Shown here: in pieces, positions 34,826 through 46,865 of the stretch
Position numbering within the stretch: position 1 is the first letter of the stretch
How the letters are laid out: each line of letters opens with the position of its first letter
Assembly: GCF_003265705.1 (NCBI RefSeq)
Contig: NW_020312828.1
Span: forward strand, 57,563,455 to 57,627,454
Direction: 5' to 3'
DNA length: 64,000 nucleotides
Source: Callorhinus ursinus
Lineage: Eukaryota; Chordata; Mammalia; Carnivora; Otariidae
Translations under genes and position numbers: made by a program
Notes under the pieces: generated by a model
Told to the model about the DNA's origin: nothing
Seen by the model: the letters and a program-made list of their open reading frames with translations, nothing else
Database searches by the model: none

Positions 34826-36065
34826 GATAGGTAAAATATTCATTATACTAAAAATATTAATTAATATCATTATATTTTTAAAAGCAAATAGTTTGAATTT
34901 TTCAAGGTTGAGTAACTACATTACAAATTAGTTCTTTTTCTTTTTTTCAAATAAAGTTTTTTAATGATTTGAAATTCAATAAAAGAACAACTATGAAAAG
35001 GAAATTATTTATGTCAATATGCTAAAAATTTATAAGCTACTTGCATCAAAAGAAGATTAATATTTTAGAGATAGCCTTGTTTTTTAGTGATATGTACTCT
35101 TGCACATACATTTTAATTTGATGACTGGAATAAAATATCAGTATAATAGAGTTCTTTTTCTTTAGTTCTCAAGAAGCCATCAGATATCATGTCAGAGGCT
35201 AAGGAACCATTTAATGTTTTTAATTTATTGCAATCTAACATGTCTACCTCTGTGACTTGCATTGTAACATCCAACTACTTAAAATAAGTGATGGAAATTT
35301 CTGTGGTCAGCTGCCAGAATGGCTGAAGTTCACCAATCAGAAAATCATAAATCATGCTAACACCATAGTGAAGACAAGTGATTAGATGATCATGACATTG
35401 AGGTCTGCTTCCACTGTGTCATTAACAACACTTCTTTATTACAAGAACTCATTGCTCTGTAACAGAATGGAGTTTGATATCCTCTCCATATTTTCAAAAG
35501 AAATTTATTGACTTTTCAGGCAGATTTGTGATAAGAAAACATTTTATTATGCAGTGTTTAAAGATAAAATGTTCAAAAAATATAAAATGTTCACCTGCAT
35601 ACTTCTTTATTCCAAGATGTGAAATTCCACTATGTATGAGGTATTTTTTTTTTCTCTATTGACTGAGAAAGTTCTAGGGGGCATAGACTGCACCTAGAAT
35701 GATGCAAATTCTCAGGATTCTCCATGAGCCTTTATTAACTAACTGGTTATAATATGATTTTCAGGTGAACAAATAAAAGGTTTCTCTCTATACATGCAGG
35801 CAAAATATACCAGGGACTTTCGTAGTCTATTTAAAAAGTTATGATACTCAAACATAAATAAATAAAAGACAAATTGGCTGAATAGATCTGCATGAATTTA
35901 AAAGGTGATTGAAGTGATTTTAACTTGTATTTTTAAATTTTATTTCTTTGTTTTCAATTTTCTTTTGCATATTTCTTTATGTCCATAAACTCCAGGTATA
36001 ATGTATAATGTCTTCCTAGACTGAAATAAAAAAATATGTATTTGGAATAAAATTATTTATCCATA
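34826..36065. other. 1.2 kb without recognised repeats
   Basis: A segment at 35150-35460 has balanced composition and no repeat match. No exon was seen. Confidence 0.4.
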
Positions 36066-37080
36066 ACTTTTTTAATAACCTTCATTGAGATATAGTTCAT
36101 ATAACATACATATTGCTCTTTTAAAGTGTCAAATTCAGTCATTTAGTATAATCACAGAGTTATGGAAACATCACTGTTAATTCCAAAATATGTTCATTAC
36201 CCCAGAAAGAAACCCAGACCCTCTAGCAATCACTCCTCTGTTCCCTTACAACCTGGCAATTATTTACCTATGTTGCATTTCTATAGACTTGTCTATCCTG
36301 GACTTTTTATAAGAGAAACAATACAGTTTGTTAGTCTTCTGTTTTTGGGTTTTCAAGGCTAATGTGTGTTGTAGCAAGAATAAGTGTATCATGCTTTTTA
36401 ATTGTTGAATAATATTCTATAGTGTGACTATACCACTTTTTCCTAATAGTTTTGTGACTTTAGTCTTACATTTAAGTTCTAACCCATTTTGCAATAATTT
36501 TTGTGTATGGCATGAGGTATTAATCAAGCTTCATTCTTTGGAGTGTGGATATCCAATTATCCCAGTCCCATTTTTGGAAAGACTATTCTTTCCTCATTGA
36601 ATTGTCTTATTACCATTGTTGAAAATCAATTGATCAATCAATCACAATATAAGGGTTTATTTCAGAATGGCTTAATCTTGTGTTGTTCAGTGGAGTGTTC
36701 TATTCATGTATATTATGTCTAATTGGTGTACAGTATTGTTCAAGTCCTCTATTTCCTTGTTTATCTTTTGTCCAATTGGTCTGTCAATTATTGAAAATGG
36801 GTTGTTAAAGATATCAACTATTGTTAAATTGCCTATTTTTTCTTTCATTGTATTCAGTATTTGCTTACTGTACTTTTGGCCTCTGGTTGTTGTCAGATGC
36901 TTGTATGTTTATAATTGTTATTATTCTTGAATAATTGGCTCTTTCATGATTATAAATATTTTTCTGTAGCCACAGTTTTTGTCTTAAAATCTATTTTTTC
37001 TGATATTAGTATGGCCATTCTAGCTCTCTTTTTGTTACTTTGTGTAGTATATATTTTTCTATCCTTTTAATACAGATAAG
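36066..37080 (-). mobile_element. Old L1 3' end and ORF2 (L1M type)
   Basis: Reversed order: GAGATATAGTTCATATAACA, GTATAATCACAGAGTTATGG, CAATCACTCCTCTGTTCCCT, TTGAATAATATTCTATAGTG, then ORF2-like TTTGTGTATGGCATGAGGTA and AATTATCCCAGTCCCATTTT. It is about 1 kb, diverged throughout. Confidence 0.65.
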
Positions 37081-37129
37081 TGGAGAAGAATATCAATTCA
37101 CAGTAATCAGGTTATAATTATGTAGGGGG

Positions 37130-37450
37130 TTCCAGACCAACTTAAATATTTTTAGAAATATTAGTGGGAAACTATTGAGGCTTTAAACTTTTTTGGTGAT
37201 CCAAACAGATTTTCATTTTTAATAGATCACACTGAGTGTACAGTGGGATTTGGATTTAAAAGAAGAGAGGGTATACATAGGTGGGAAAGGGGTGGTGGAG
37301 GTGGAGTCAAACAGAGTAGGTGTTTGATAAGATAAATATAGGGAAAAAATGCAGAGAATGCATTCTGGCCTTTTTAGGGTATAGATGCGTATTACGTATT
37401 GGATATGGCAGATGAGGAACACGGAAGTGTCAAAAGAGAACTATCAAATA
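37130..37450 (-). mobile_element. Possible L2 fragment
   Basis: GATCACACTGAGTGTACAGT and GGTGGTGGAGGTGGAGTCAA fit a reversed L2 interior loosely. Confidence 0.35.
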
Positions 37451-38273
37451 TCATAGAGTTTAATAGTCTCATTCACTGTGACAAAAAACACTAAAAGAGT
37501 AACCATTGCTCACACAATACAAGAAAATTAAAGAGATTTGCTTCTATCCGACAGGGAAATGGGCATATTTAAGAAGGTCACAATTGGGCATTAAAAAAAA
37601 CAAGTTATACAGAAATTTCAGAACTTTAGGAAGGTGTAAAAATTATAACCTATGTAGAATGGTTACCAGCAGGAATTAAGCTAACAGGAAAAAAAAATTC
37701 TGTGTACAGACTAGTATGTGAAAACTAAATGCAAATGCAAAATGTGAATGAGAATCAACAAGTTAGGCATTTCTCCTACCTTATGGTGCTTGCAGAATTT
37801 ATAAATATATGTATGAATAGTTCATTATTTCCTTAATAACCAGAGTCACTATTTTGTGATTATCAGTGTCTTACTTAAAATAACGAGGAAACAGAAAAGC
37901 AGTTGAAAATACAGAGTATTCCATAGGTAAAAGTAAATTTGAGAGTGGATTCATACTGAATTAGTTGAATTGTTACAGACCTCTACTCTAGACTGTAACC
38001 TAAGCCTCAAACTGACTACACAATTAAAATTCTTGAGTAGGAAGAAGAGTGGTATAAGAAATGAAGCTTTCTCTCCTTAACTTTCACTTACTCTTTGTTA
38101 AAGAAAGCACAGAATAAAAATAATAAATATAATAGCACTTTCTTCATTACAAGGAAAAAAAGGTCTCCTATGTAATGTTTAAAAGTAAGAGAAATACCCA
38201 TGTCTGTACTTATTTTGGGATTTTCATTTTTTAGCAATGTTAAATAACCTATGATCTAAATACTGATTTAAAT
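37451..38273. other. Unassigned AT-rich sequence
   Basis: No feature was recognised. Confidence 0.4.
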
Positions 38274-38283
38274 AACTTAAATA

Positions 38284-38533
38284 GGGGTGCCTGGGTGGCT
38301 CAGTCAGTTGAGAATCCAACTCTTGCTTTTGGCTCAGGTGATGATCTCAGGGTTGTGAGATCAAGCCTCACATCAGGCTCCACACTGGACGTGGTAGAGT
38401 CTGGTTGAAATTCTCTTTCTCCCTCTGTATCTGCCCCTCCTCCTGCTTGTGTTCTCTCTCTCTCTCTCTTTCTTTCTCTCCTTCCCTCTCTAAAATAAAA
38501 ATAAAAATAAGAAATAAACAAGGTAAAATAAAA
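38284..38533 (+). mobile_element. CAN SINE, older subtype
   Basis: GGGGTGCCTGGGTGGCTCAG with AGAATCCAACTCTTGC and TCTCAGGGTTGTGAGATCAA is an older subfamily. The TC tract and an A-rich tail follow. AACTTAAATA flanks it (38274-38283 and 38534-38543). Open frames on both strands here are SINE sequence. Confidence 0.95.
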
Positions 38534-38543
38534 AACTTAAATA

Positions 38544-41344
38544 TAGTATTCAAAAACACTTCCCTTATGGAAACTGGCAAGGTATATTGGTAGCATTTAT
38601 TTAGGTAAGTCAATATGACATATCAATATTTGACCCCTGTGTTAGAGATTTGTCAGGAAATTAAGAAGTAAAAATGCGTCAACATAAGCAACCTCATTTC
38701 CCCATAATCTGACTATTGCCCTGATTCATTTGACAGAGTTTTTAAGTCTTTACATAAAAATTGAATTTCTCCTCAGAAATTACATGGATTTCATAAGTAT
38801 GCACATAATACAATTAAGGGATAGTCTAGTCAAATATTCCTTTAAAGAAATGTGGTGTCTAATCAGCCCTCATTATATGATGCACAAATATTACAAATTT
38901 TTCACAGATGCCAAGGTGCAATTTATGCTTTTTAACTTCTTTTATACTCCTGCTATCATATTTGAAAAAAAATGCTTACAAATCTGATCAACTTTCTGAA
39001 GAATATTCATGATTTCTCATCAACTCTAATTTCTACAAATCCCCTATCTTTTAGTGATCATCTTTCTCTGACTCTGTCCACTTCTCAAAATCAATAATCT
39101 CCAATTTCTCCCTGATTGGATCAATAGTCATAAACTATAAACCAATATCCGGAACATCGATTTCCGTAGTGAGTGTCATTCCTTACGGAACACTGGCAAT
39201 ACTATAAATCACCAATAACAAAGTAGATTCACAAAGACTTAAATTTCTTTTTCTCTCTATTTTTTTCCTTAAGTGCCCATGAAGTTATAATTCTGTGGAA
39301 AAAAGACCAAATGTCAATTTAGTTCTCTTTAATCTTTTCTAATTATTTTAAAATCTCATATTTTACCTTTTTTTTCATCTTATTCAATGTTCTACATTCA
39401 GAAACTTGAAAATATTTGTTTCTTACATAGATGAGATGTTCTACCACTAACTGAAACTCAATAGGACAAAGAAAAAAAAAAAAACACCATTTTCATCTTT
39501 CCGTTTTGCCCACTCTCTATGATCTTCTCCACTATGACTAATTCAATTTCATTTTTTATATCAAACTTCAAATTTGGGGGAAATCCTTTGATAGAATAAT
39601 ATTACATTTCAATGTCCAAATGTCCATCTTTTACTAAAATTTTACATTCTTTTCCTCAAACCACAAACATCACAGGGAGATATACTGCAGGTAGATATAA
39701 GAATTTCAACAATGGTGGGCAGACAAAACAGGAAAGAATGGTACCTGAATTTAGAACTAGCTTCCTATATTATATCAACAGATTACAGAAGCCCCAATAG
39801 TAGAAAGTCAGGATAAACAAAGAATAAAGATAAATAAAGAATAAAAGGCATTCTATAAAATTGGGGACTTAAGGAAAAGAATGTTCAGTTTGAGAAGAAT
39901 GAAACTAGATGGTTTAGAGCAGGACTCCCTGACCCAATAGAACAGGAACTTAGTTCTCATTACTAGAACATAGATCAACAATGTGGATGTTAAACTAAAA
40001 GCAAAGCCAAATATAAGTCCAGATATAAACGAAAGAAATGCATGCATTGAAGTTATCACATCATAGTTTCCAAACCAGGACTCAGATTGCTTCCAAGGAG
40101 ATACACCTGATAGTTCTGTGGTCCTCACCACAGGGAATGCTGGAACATCAGGAGAGGTTAGGTGGCAAAACCAACTAATGCTCTTTCTTATCAGTTCTAT
40201 GTCAAATTTTTTTTTCTGCTCTTTCATTTCTCTACTGTAATGATAGGCCTTTAGATAGTGCTGTAATTTCCTCTTTAGCCAAGTACAATTGACATTCTTT
40301 TCATATTTCTCTGCCTGAAGATCAGTTTAAGGTTATTTTTTCTCTTGAACTTCACTACTCTGTAATTCTCCATTTTCCCCTCCTTCACTTTCTAACTGTA
40401 AAACCATCTCTAATATGATATTTAATTCCAACTATTTCAAACTTCTTCTCCTGATGACACTGATCCATCTGTTCATCTCCCTTAAGGCCTACCTTGTCTC
40501 CTACCTCATTTCTTCCTTTTGTGAGAGGTTTCGTGAGTCATGATCCTTGCAACATGTAGTGAAAATGTTATATTTCCACTTATAAGCATTTCAAAGCTTA
40601 TCATCATACACAAAGAATGCTAGGAAACACACCTAGCTCCTGCTTGTGGACTGAAATTTATATCCTCACTGTGTCAGTTTATGTGCCATACCTGTCTCTG
40701 ATCTTAGGATCTAGATATATGACTTTTCTTTCAGATATGATTCTTACAATTTTGTCAATTATATTTCAATATAAATGAAACTAAAAAAAAAACTACAAAT
40801 CTTTCCTTATGCTTGACACGGTCTGTTACTCTGCAATTAGATATCATGATTTTCCATATACTTCACCCACTTTAGACCTGCAAACACCTGACCTGATACA
40901 CTATTCAGAGTACAAAATTCATTTTAATATCCTGAATGTGATCTGACTCTCCATATCCTGCTTGACTTCAATTGTACATTTTCCAATATGTCTGCTGAGC
41001 TATAGCTTGTTTCTTGCTTTGGGATCTTGTCTTCCTTATCCTGTAGCATGATTAAACACTGAGAATTTCTTGAAATTGTCCAACATCCCTCTAAAAAATG
41101 AACAGACTCCTCCATTATGCAACATTTATACTTTTCTATCCCATCTTTTTCAAAAAGTTTAGCGTATTCAATAATTTACCTCCCCATGATAAATATGTTG
41201 GTTAGCTTGAGAATGATAGTCCCCTCACAATGTATCTTATATCAAAATATCCCATTACACACCTTACATATTTATGATTTTGGTCAATCATGCCCTAATA
41301 ATGCTGGGGGAAATCTAGCACTCTTTCCCTTCCTATTAAATTAA
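38544..41344. other. 2.8 kb of unassigned sequence, partly CT-rich
   Basis: This is the longest stretch without a recognised repeat. Parts (39000-39140, 40320-40510) are pyrimidine-rich. An 85-codon frame at 38730-38987 and a 124-codon minus-strand frame at 39853-40227 show no domain. No exon signals were recognised. Confidence 0.35.
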
Positions 41345-41350
41345 AATTCA

Positions 41351-41399
41351 TAGAGAGAGAGCAAATGAGCATGGGGAGAGGGGCAAAGGGAGAATTCCT
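41351..41399 (-). mobile_element. 46-bp internal CAN SINE fragment
   Basis: AGAGAGAGAGCAAATGAGC and GGGGAGAGGGGCAAAGGGAG are SINE-like purine-rich sequence without head or tail. AATTCATAG lies on both sides (41345-41353 and 41400-41408). Confidence 0.5.
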
Positions 41400-41574
41400 A
41401 ATTCATAGGAATTAATATATGGAGGATATTTTTGAAGCCATTTAGTCAAGCCTCCTTATTTTATATCTGAAGATTAGAAACATATTTAACTTTTTGAAGA
41501 TCATGAAACTTACTAGGATCGGGGTATCTAATATCAAACAGACTCTTTAAGAATTTTAAAAAATGTTCTAATAT

Positions 41575-41758
41575 GGAGTGCCTGGGTGGCTCAGTTGGTT
41601 AAGCATCTGCCTCCAGCTCATGTCATAATCCTGGGGTCCTGGAGTTGAGCCCCATGTCAGGCTCCCAGCTTGGCAGGGAGTCTGCTTGACCCTCTCCCTT
41701 TGCCCGTCTCCCCATGCTCATTTGCTCTCTCTCTCTGAAATAAATAAATAAATTAATT
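41575..41758 (+). mobile_element. CAN SINE
   Basis: GAGTGCCTGGGTGGCTCAGT is the head; the tail is GAAATAAATAAATAAATTAA. TTTTAAAAAATGTTCTA (41554-41570) and TTTTAAAAAATGGTCTG (41759-41775) flank it. Confidence 0.95.
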
Positions 41759-41857
41759 TTTTAAAAAATGGTCTGACAAAATATGCACATACCATTGACT
41801 ATTTGTCCAGGGAACATTTCAAAATCTGTGGAATTTTAATGAGCTTAAAAAATTAAC

Positions 41858-42942
41858 TTCAGGAGAGGGGAAGATGGTCTAGTAGGAGTACCCTAGGCTC
41901 ACCTGTCCCAACGAAACAACTAATAACTATCCAAGTATCCTAAATATCCCAGAAAGCAACCTGAAGACTGGCAAAACAAACTCCACAAGTAAAGGTAAAG
42001 AAGAAGCCACTTTGAAGAAGGTAGGAAGTGTGGAGACACAGCTTGGGAGAGAAATAGATTATGGTCACTCTAGTGGGGAGGTAGCCACAGTGGTGGAGAA
42101 GGGTTGGAGATAGACTAGCACACAGTGGAGTACACCAGGAAAACAAATCCCCAAAGCAATTGGCTTGGAAAGTGAGAGGAGCAACCAGCAGGGTTTAAAA
42201 CCTAGAGTTTTAAAAATCAGCATGCTTGGCTTTGAGAGAGGAAGACATTGGGGCTGCTCCTGGGAAAAAAGGGAGGCAACCAGTTCACAATCATACAGTG
42301 TGGAAACAGCAATCTGAAGAGCCCCTGGGGCACACAATGGGGAGGTTAGTTGCTCATCTCAGAGAATGTCTCAGAGGGACAGGATTCTCAGAGAGACCCC
42401 TCCAGAAACAAAGGAACTGGAGGGCACCATTTCTCTCCCCTGCCCTCAGCATGAGCACAGAGCCACCTGTGGAAACCAGTGCAATGCTGGCACTCACTAC
42501 CTAACTTTGCTTACTCTAAGCCTTGTCTCCTAAGCTCCAGTGGATTTGCCCCTCCTAGTCAGACTTACATTAATCCCATTGTGCTGGACCCCTCCCCAAG
42601 AAGACTAGCCCAAACCCCTGCTCATACCATGTGTCCTGACCAGGGAGTTTTGCAAGGCCTCAGGTGCAGTGGCAGGGGTGATAAATCTCATTTCATAAGC
42701 AGATCAGAGCACATCTAATTAAATGTGCCATATTCATGCCAGGGTCCAAACATTGTTCACAATAGGCAAAGAGTGTATGAAGATATTGGAGATATTCCCA
42801 GAAGCCCCAAGTCCTGAGGAAGAGAAGACACTATACTGCAGTGCACTACAGGACCTCTTTGTCATAAAGCCATTACCCTCAATAACAGGAGACATTGCTG
42901 AGATTCCTAACACACAGAAACAGACGCAGAGACTTAGACAAA
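41858..42942 (+). promoter_or_regulatory. L1 5'UTR (internal promoter region), decayed
   Basis: AGTACCCTAGGCTCACCTGT, CAACCTGAAGACTGGCAAAA, AAGCCATTGGCTTGGAAAGT-like sequence, GGGGCACACAATGGGGAGGT and TTTTGCAAGGCCTCAGGTGC follow the carnivore L1 5'UTR as I remember it. CpGs are nearly gone. The open frames here (42226-42718) are not genes. Confidence 0.75.
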
Positions 42943-43828
42943 ATGAGAAGACAGAGGAATTTGTCCCAAAAGAAAGAAGAGGACAAGGCGACGGCCAGGG
43001 ATCTAAGCAAAACAGATATAAGTACATGCCTGATAGAGGATTTAAAGCAATGACCATAAGGATACTCACTGGACTTGAGAAAAGAATGGAGGTCATTAAT
43101 GAGACCATTAACACAGATATAAGGAATAATATAGCAGAGATAGAGAGCTCAATATATGAAATGAAACATGCTTGATGGAATGAACAGCCAGCTGGAAAAA
43201 GCAGAGGAATGAATTAATGACCTAGAATACAGAGTAATGGAAAGTAATCAAACTGAACAAATGAGAGAGAAAAAAGAATTATGCATAGCAAGAATAGACT
43301 TAGGGAACTCAGTGACTCCATCAAATGTAGTAACATTCATCTTATTGGAGTCTCAGAAGAAGAAGAGAAAGAAAAGGGGGGGGCAGAGAATTTATTTGAA
43401 GAAATAATAGCTGAAAATTCCCCTACTGTGGGAAAAGAAACAGATATCCAGATCCAGGAGGGAAAGAGAATTCCAAACAAAATCAACAAAAGGAGATCCA
43501 CACCAAGACATATTATAATTAAAATGTTAGACTATAGAGATAAAGAAAAAATATTAAAAACAGCAAGAAAAAAATAATAAAAAGCAGTTACATACAAAGG
43601 ACACCACATAAGACTATCACTGGATTTTTCAGCAGAAACTTTCCAAGACACAAAGGAGTGGCATGATATATTCAACATATTGAATGGGGAAAAACCTGCA
43701 GCCAAGAATGCTCTATCTAGCAAGGCTATCATTCAGAATAGAAAAAGGGTTTCCCAGACAAACGATAACTAAAAGAGTTAATGACCACTAAACCAGCCCT
43801 GCAAGAAATATTAAAGGGCACACTCTGA
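42943..43828 (+). pseudogene. L1 ORF1 pseudogene
   Basis: It begins MRRQRNLSQKKEEDKATARD. A missing A near 43019 shifts the frame. The coiled-coil part continues in another frame (EKRMEVINETINTDIRNNIA), followed by the RNA-binding part at 43281-43577 (HLIGVSEEEEKEKG, RSTPRHIIIKML) and a stop in AAAAAATAATAA. The C-terminal part (LDFSAETFQ, KEWHDIFN) follows past the stop. ORF1p is the L1 RNA-binding trimer; this copy cannot make it. Confidence 0.88.
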
Positions 43829-44210
43829 GTGGAAAAGAAAAATAAAAGAGGCAGTATGAAGGTAGGAAACACAAAAGCAGTAAAAATTATTACTTCTGCA
43901 AAATATCAGTCAAGGAACTCACAAAATAAAAGGATGTAAAATATCACACGATATACCAAAATTGTGGAAAAGGGAGGAGTAAAGAATGGGTTCAAACTTA
44001 AATGACTATAAACTTAATATAGATGGCTGTCTGCAGAAGAAGTTATATACAATGTGAATGGTAACCACAAATCAAAAACCACTAATAAATATGCAAAGAG
44101 AAAGAGAAAGAAATCCAATATATTACTAAAGAAAACCAACAGGTGATGAAAAAGAGAAAGACGAAAGATCAGAGAATATCTTCAGAAACAACCACAAGAC
44201 AGATAATAAA

Positions 44211-45332
44211 GTGGCAATAAATGCATATCTATCAAAAATTACTGTGAATGTAAATGGGCTAAACACCTGAATCAAAAGACATAGGGTGACAGAATGGATA
44301 AAATAACAAGACTCATTTATATGTTGCCTACAAGAGACTCGTCTTAGACCTAAAGTCACCTGCAGATTGACAGTGAGAGGATGGAGAAACATCTATCATG
44401 CAAATGGATGTCAACAGAAAGCAGGAGTCACAATACTTATATTGGACAAAATAGACTTTAAAACAAGAGACAAAGAAGGACGCTATATAGTAATTAAGGG
44501 GACCACCCAACAAGAAGATAAAACAATTGTAAATATTTATGACCCCAACTTGGGAGCACAAAAATACATAAAACAATTAATAACAAATACAAAAGAACTC
44601 ACTGATAATAATACAAAAATAGTAGGGGACTTTAACACCCCACTTAAATCAATGGACAGATTAAACAGAAAATCAACAAGGAAATAATGTCTTTGAATGA
44701 CACACTGGAACAGATGGATTTAACAGAGATAGTCAGAACACTTCACCCTAAAATAGCTGAATACACATTCTTTTCAAGTACACATGGAACATTCTTCAGA
44801 ATAGATAGGCCACAAAACAAGACGCAACAAATTGAAAAAGATTGAAGTCATACCATGCATATTTTCTGACCACACTGTGAAACTAGAAATCAACCATGAG
44901 AAAAAAATCTGGAAAGAACACAAATACATAGAAGTTAAATAACATGCTACTAAGCAATGAATGGGTTAACCAGGAAATGAAAGAAGAAATTTTAAAAAAG
45001 TACATGGAAATAAATGAAGATGAAAACACAGTACTTCAAAACCTCTGTGATACAGAAAAAGCAGTTCTAAGAGGGAAGTTTATCGCAATAGAGGCCTACC
45101 TAAAGAAGCAAGAAAAATCTCAACCTAACCTTACACCAAAAGAGGCTAAAAAAAGAACAACAAACAAAGCCTAAAGCCAGCAAAAGGAAGGAAAAATATA
45201 AAGATTAGAGAAGAAATAAAGAAATATAAATTAAAAACAAAACAATAATAGAACCAATGAAACCAGGAAATGGTTCTTTGAATAAAAAAATCAGTAAAAT
45301 TGATAAACCTCTAGCTAGACTTATCAAGGAAA
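44211..45332 (+). pseudogene. L1 ORF2 pseudogene, 5' third only
   Basis: The start codon is GTG where ATG is expected, followed by a frame stop (AACACCTGA) about 20 codons in. Endonuclease-region words survive in pieces: MLPTRDSS-like, GVTILILDKIDFKTRDKEGR, DFNTPLKSMDRLNRKS and AVLRGKFIAIEAYLKKQEKS. The reverse transcriptase domain is missing entirely. Confidence 0.88.
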
Positions 45333-45339
45333 AAAAAAT

Positions 45340-45950
45340 TCTTGTTTGCCTTTTAATATAAGGATGACTTTAAAAAATTCAGCAGCTTTCAAATTTTATT
45401 TAGTGTAATCTATCAATCTTTTCCTTAGTGACATATTTTCCTTTTGGCTTTTGTAGTTAGAAAGCTTTCTTGTCCCATGAGCTGACAATATTCTGCTGTA
45501 TTTCTTCATGGACTTTACATTTTCATTTTTAAAATTTAATTACAGTCATCTGAAATTTATGTTGTGGTATCTGTGTTAGGAAATCAACTCAATTCATCAT
45601 ATAAACTCCTATTACTCTGATATAAAACAAGCGAACAAAAGTACAAAAAGACAAATGAGGGACTGATTTTACAAATAAATGTAGATGGGGAAACCCTACT
45701 AATGAAATTATGATGGAATAGGTATATCTTACACTATGGAAAGATAGTTCAACAAACACCCCTAAATATAAAAGATGGGAAAGAAGAAAAGAAATAGCAC
45801 TCATTATGTTCAGATGATATTTACAAAATTATCCAAAGGTATACATAGAATATTAACTAAAAGCTTATTAAATGCTTTTTAAAATAATACTAAATATGAG
45901 GAATACAAATTTTGAAGTTTTTAGATAGAATCTACCCTTTTGAAGGATCT
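45340..45950. other. Diverged sequence, possibly older L1
   Basis: 45370-45590 resembles a reversed old L1 3' part, and 45600-45900 weakly resembles a plus-strand ORF2 stretch (GAAATTATGATGGAATAGGT, GTTCAGATGATATTTACA). Neither is secure. It shows no continuation of the L1 at 41858-45332. Confidence 0.3.
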
Positions 45951-45963
45951 TTCTAAAATGATT

Positions 45964-46146
45964 TTTTAAAAAAGATTTTATTTGTTTATTTGAGGGAGAG
46001 CACAAGCAGGGGTGGGGCAGAGGGAGAGGGAGAAACAGACTCCCCACTGAGCACAGAGCCTGAGGCGGGGCTCAATCCCCAGACTCTGGGATCATGACCT
46101 GAGCCAAAGGCAGACACTTAACCAACTGAGCCACTCAGGTGCCCTA
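45964..46146 (-). mobile_element. CAN SINE
   Basis: The reversed element ends ACTGAGCCACTCAGGTGCCC. TAAAATGATT (45954-45963 and 46147-46156) flanks it. Confidence 0.95.
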
Positions 46147-46156
46147 TAAAATGATT

Positions 46157-46467
46157 CTTAAAAGTATCTTTTATTTAGCATTTGAAAAGGTGACTGAAAT
46201 TTATCTAAAGTTTATGGAATCCAGATACCGCAGTGGTAGAACACTATACACATGTCCTAGGAAACAATTTTCCTTATGCCTCTCAAGTTTTCCAATATCT
46301 CATAAGCAGGTTTACCAGCCCTCTTTTCATTGCCTTGTGAGAATTGAGGCTTTGAGAACCTGAACAATTGCTGAGAGTCTGGGTATTTGTGTGACTCTAT
46401 ATAAGTCTTTGTCCATGACACAGTAGTTTTGAGTCTTCTGCCAGCATCCATGAAACTGTGCCAGCCT
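46157..46467. other. Unassigned sequence between two SINEs
   Basis: No feature was recognised. Confidence 0.4.
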
Positions 46468-46482
46468 AATTTGTTAACTTTT

Positions 46483-46673
46483 TTTTTAAAGATTTTATTT
46501 ATTTGACAGAGAAAGACACAGCGGGAGAGGGAACACAAGCAGGGGGAGTGGAAGAGGGAGAAGCAGGCTCCCCGCCAAGCAGAGAGCCCCATATGGGGCT
46601 CGATCCCAGGACCCAGGGATCAAGACCCGAGCCCAAGGCAGATGCTTAACGACTGAGCCACGCAGGTGCCCCA
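46483..46673 (-). mobile_element. CAN SINE
   Basis: TTTTTAAAGATTTTATTTAT to CTGAGCCACGCAGGTGCCCC. Duplications AATTTGTTAACTTTT (46468-46482) and AATCTGTTAACTTTT (46674-46688) differ at one base. Confidence 0.96.
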
Positions 46674-46803
46674 AATCTGTTAACTTTTGAGTTGGGCAAA
46701 ATCTCAGAAACTTCACAGTTCTTGACAATATGTAGATATTGAACTATAAAGTTTTACAGATGGGTCAGTAGTTTCTGTTACTCCTTCATCACTCAAAGGA
46801 AAT

Positions 46804-46865
46804 AATTATATTTATCAAAATGACCAAAACAACAACAATTATATTTATTAAAATGACCAAAACAA
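46804..46865. repeat. 29-bp tandem duplication, period 33
   Basis: The unit starting AATTATATTTAT and ending GACCAAAACAA occurs at 46804-46832 and 46837-46865 with one mismatch, separated by CAAC. Confidence 0.9.

Larger units (their letters stand above)
41858..45332 (+). mobile_element. Carnivore L1 with 5' half only
   Basis: The element starts AGGGGAAGATGGTCTAGTAG and runs through 5'UTR, ORF1, spacer and about 1.1 kb of ORF2. It stops at an A-rich run near 45325. The ORF2 reverse transcriptase half, the 3'UTR and the A tail are absent. L1 copies normally lose the 5' end, so this is the reverse of the usual pattern. Both frames are broken. It lies antisense to CSMD3. Confidence 0.9.

Noticed and set aside
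38405..38613. Open frames on both strands rich in arginine, glutamate and serine
   Set aside because: They are translations of the TC/GA tract in a SINE.
42226..42718. Open frames of 79-92 codons
   Set aside because: They lie in the L1 5'UTR, which does not encode protein in this frame.
44126..44687. Minus-strand frames of 82-88 codons opposite the L1
   Set aside because: They are antisense to the L1 spacer and ORF2 and only reflect its A-rich sense strand.
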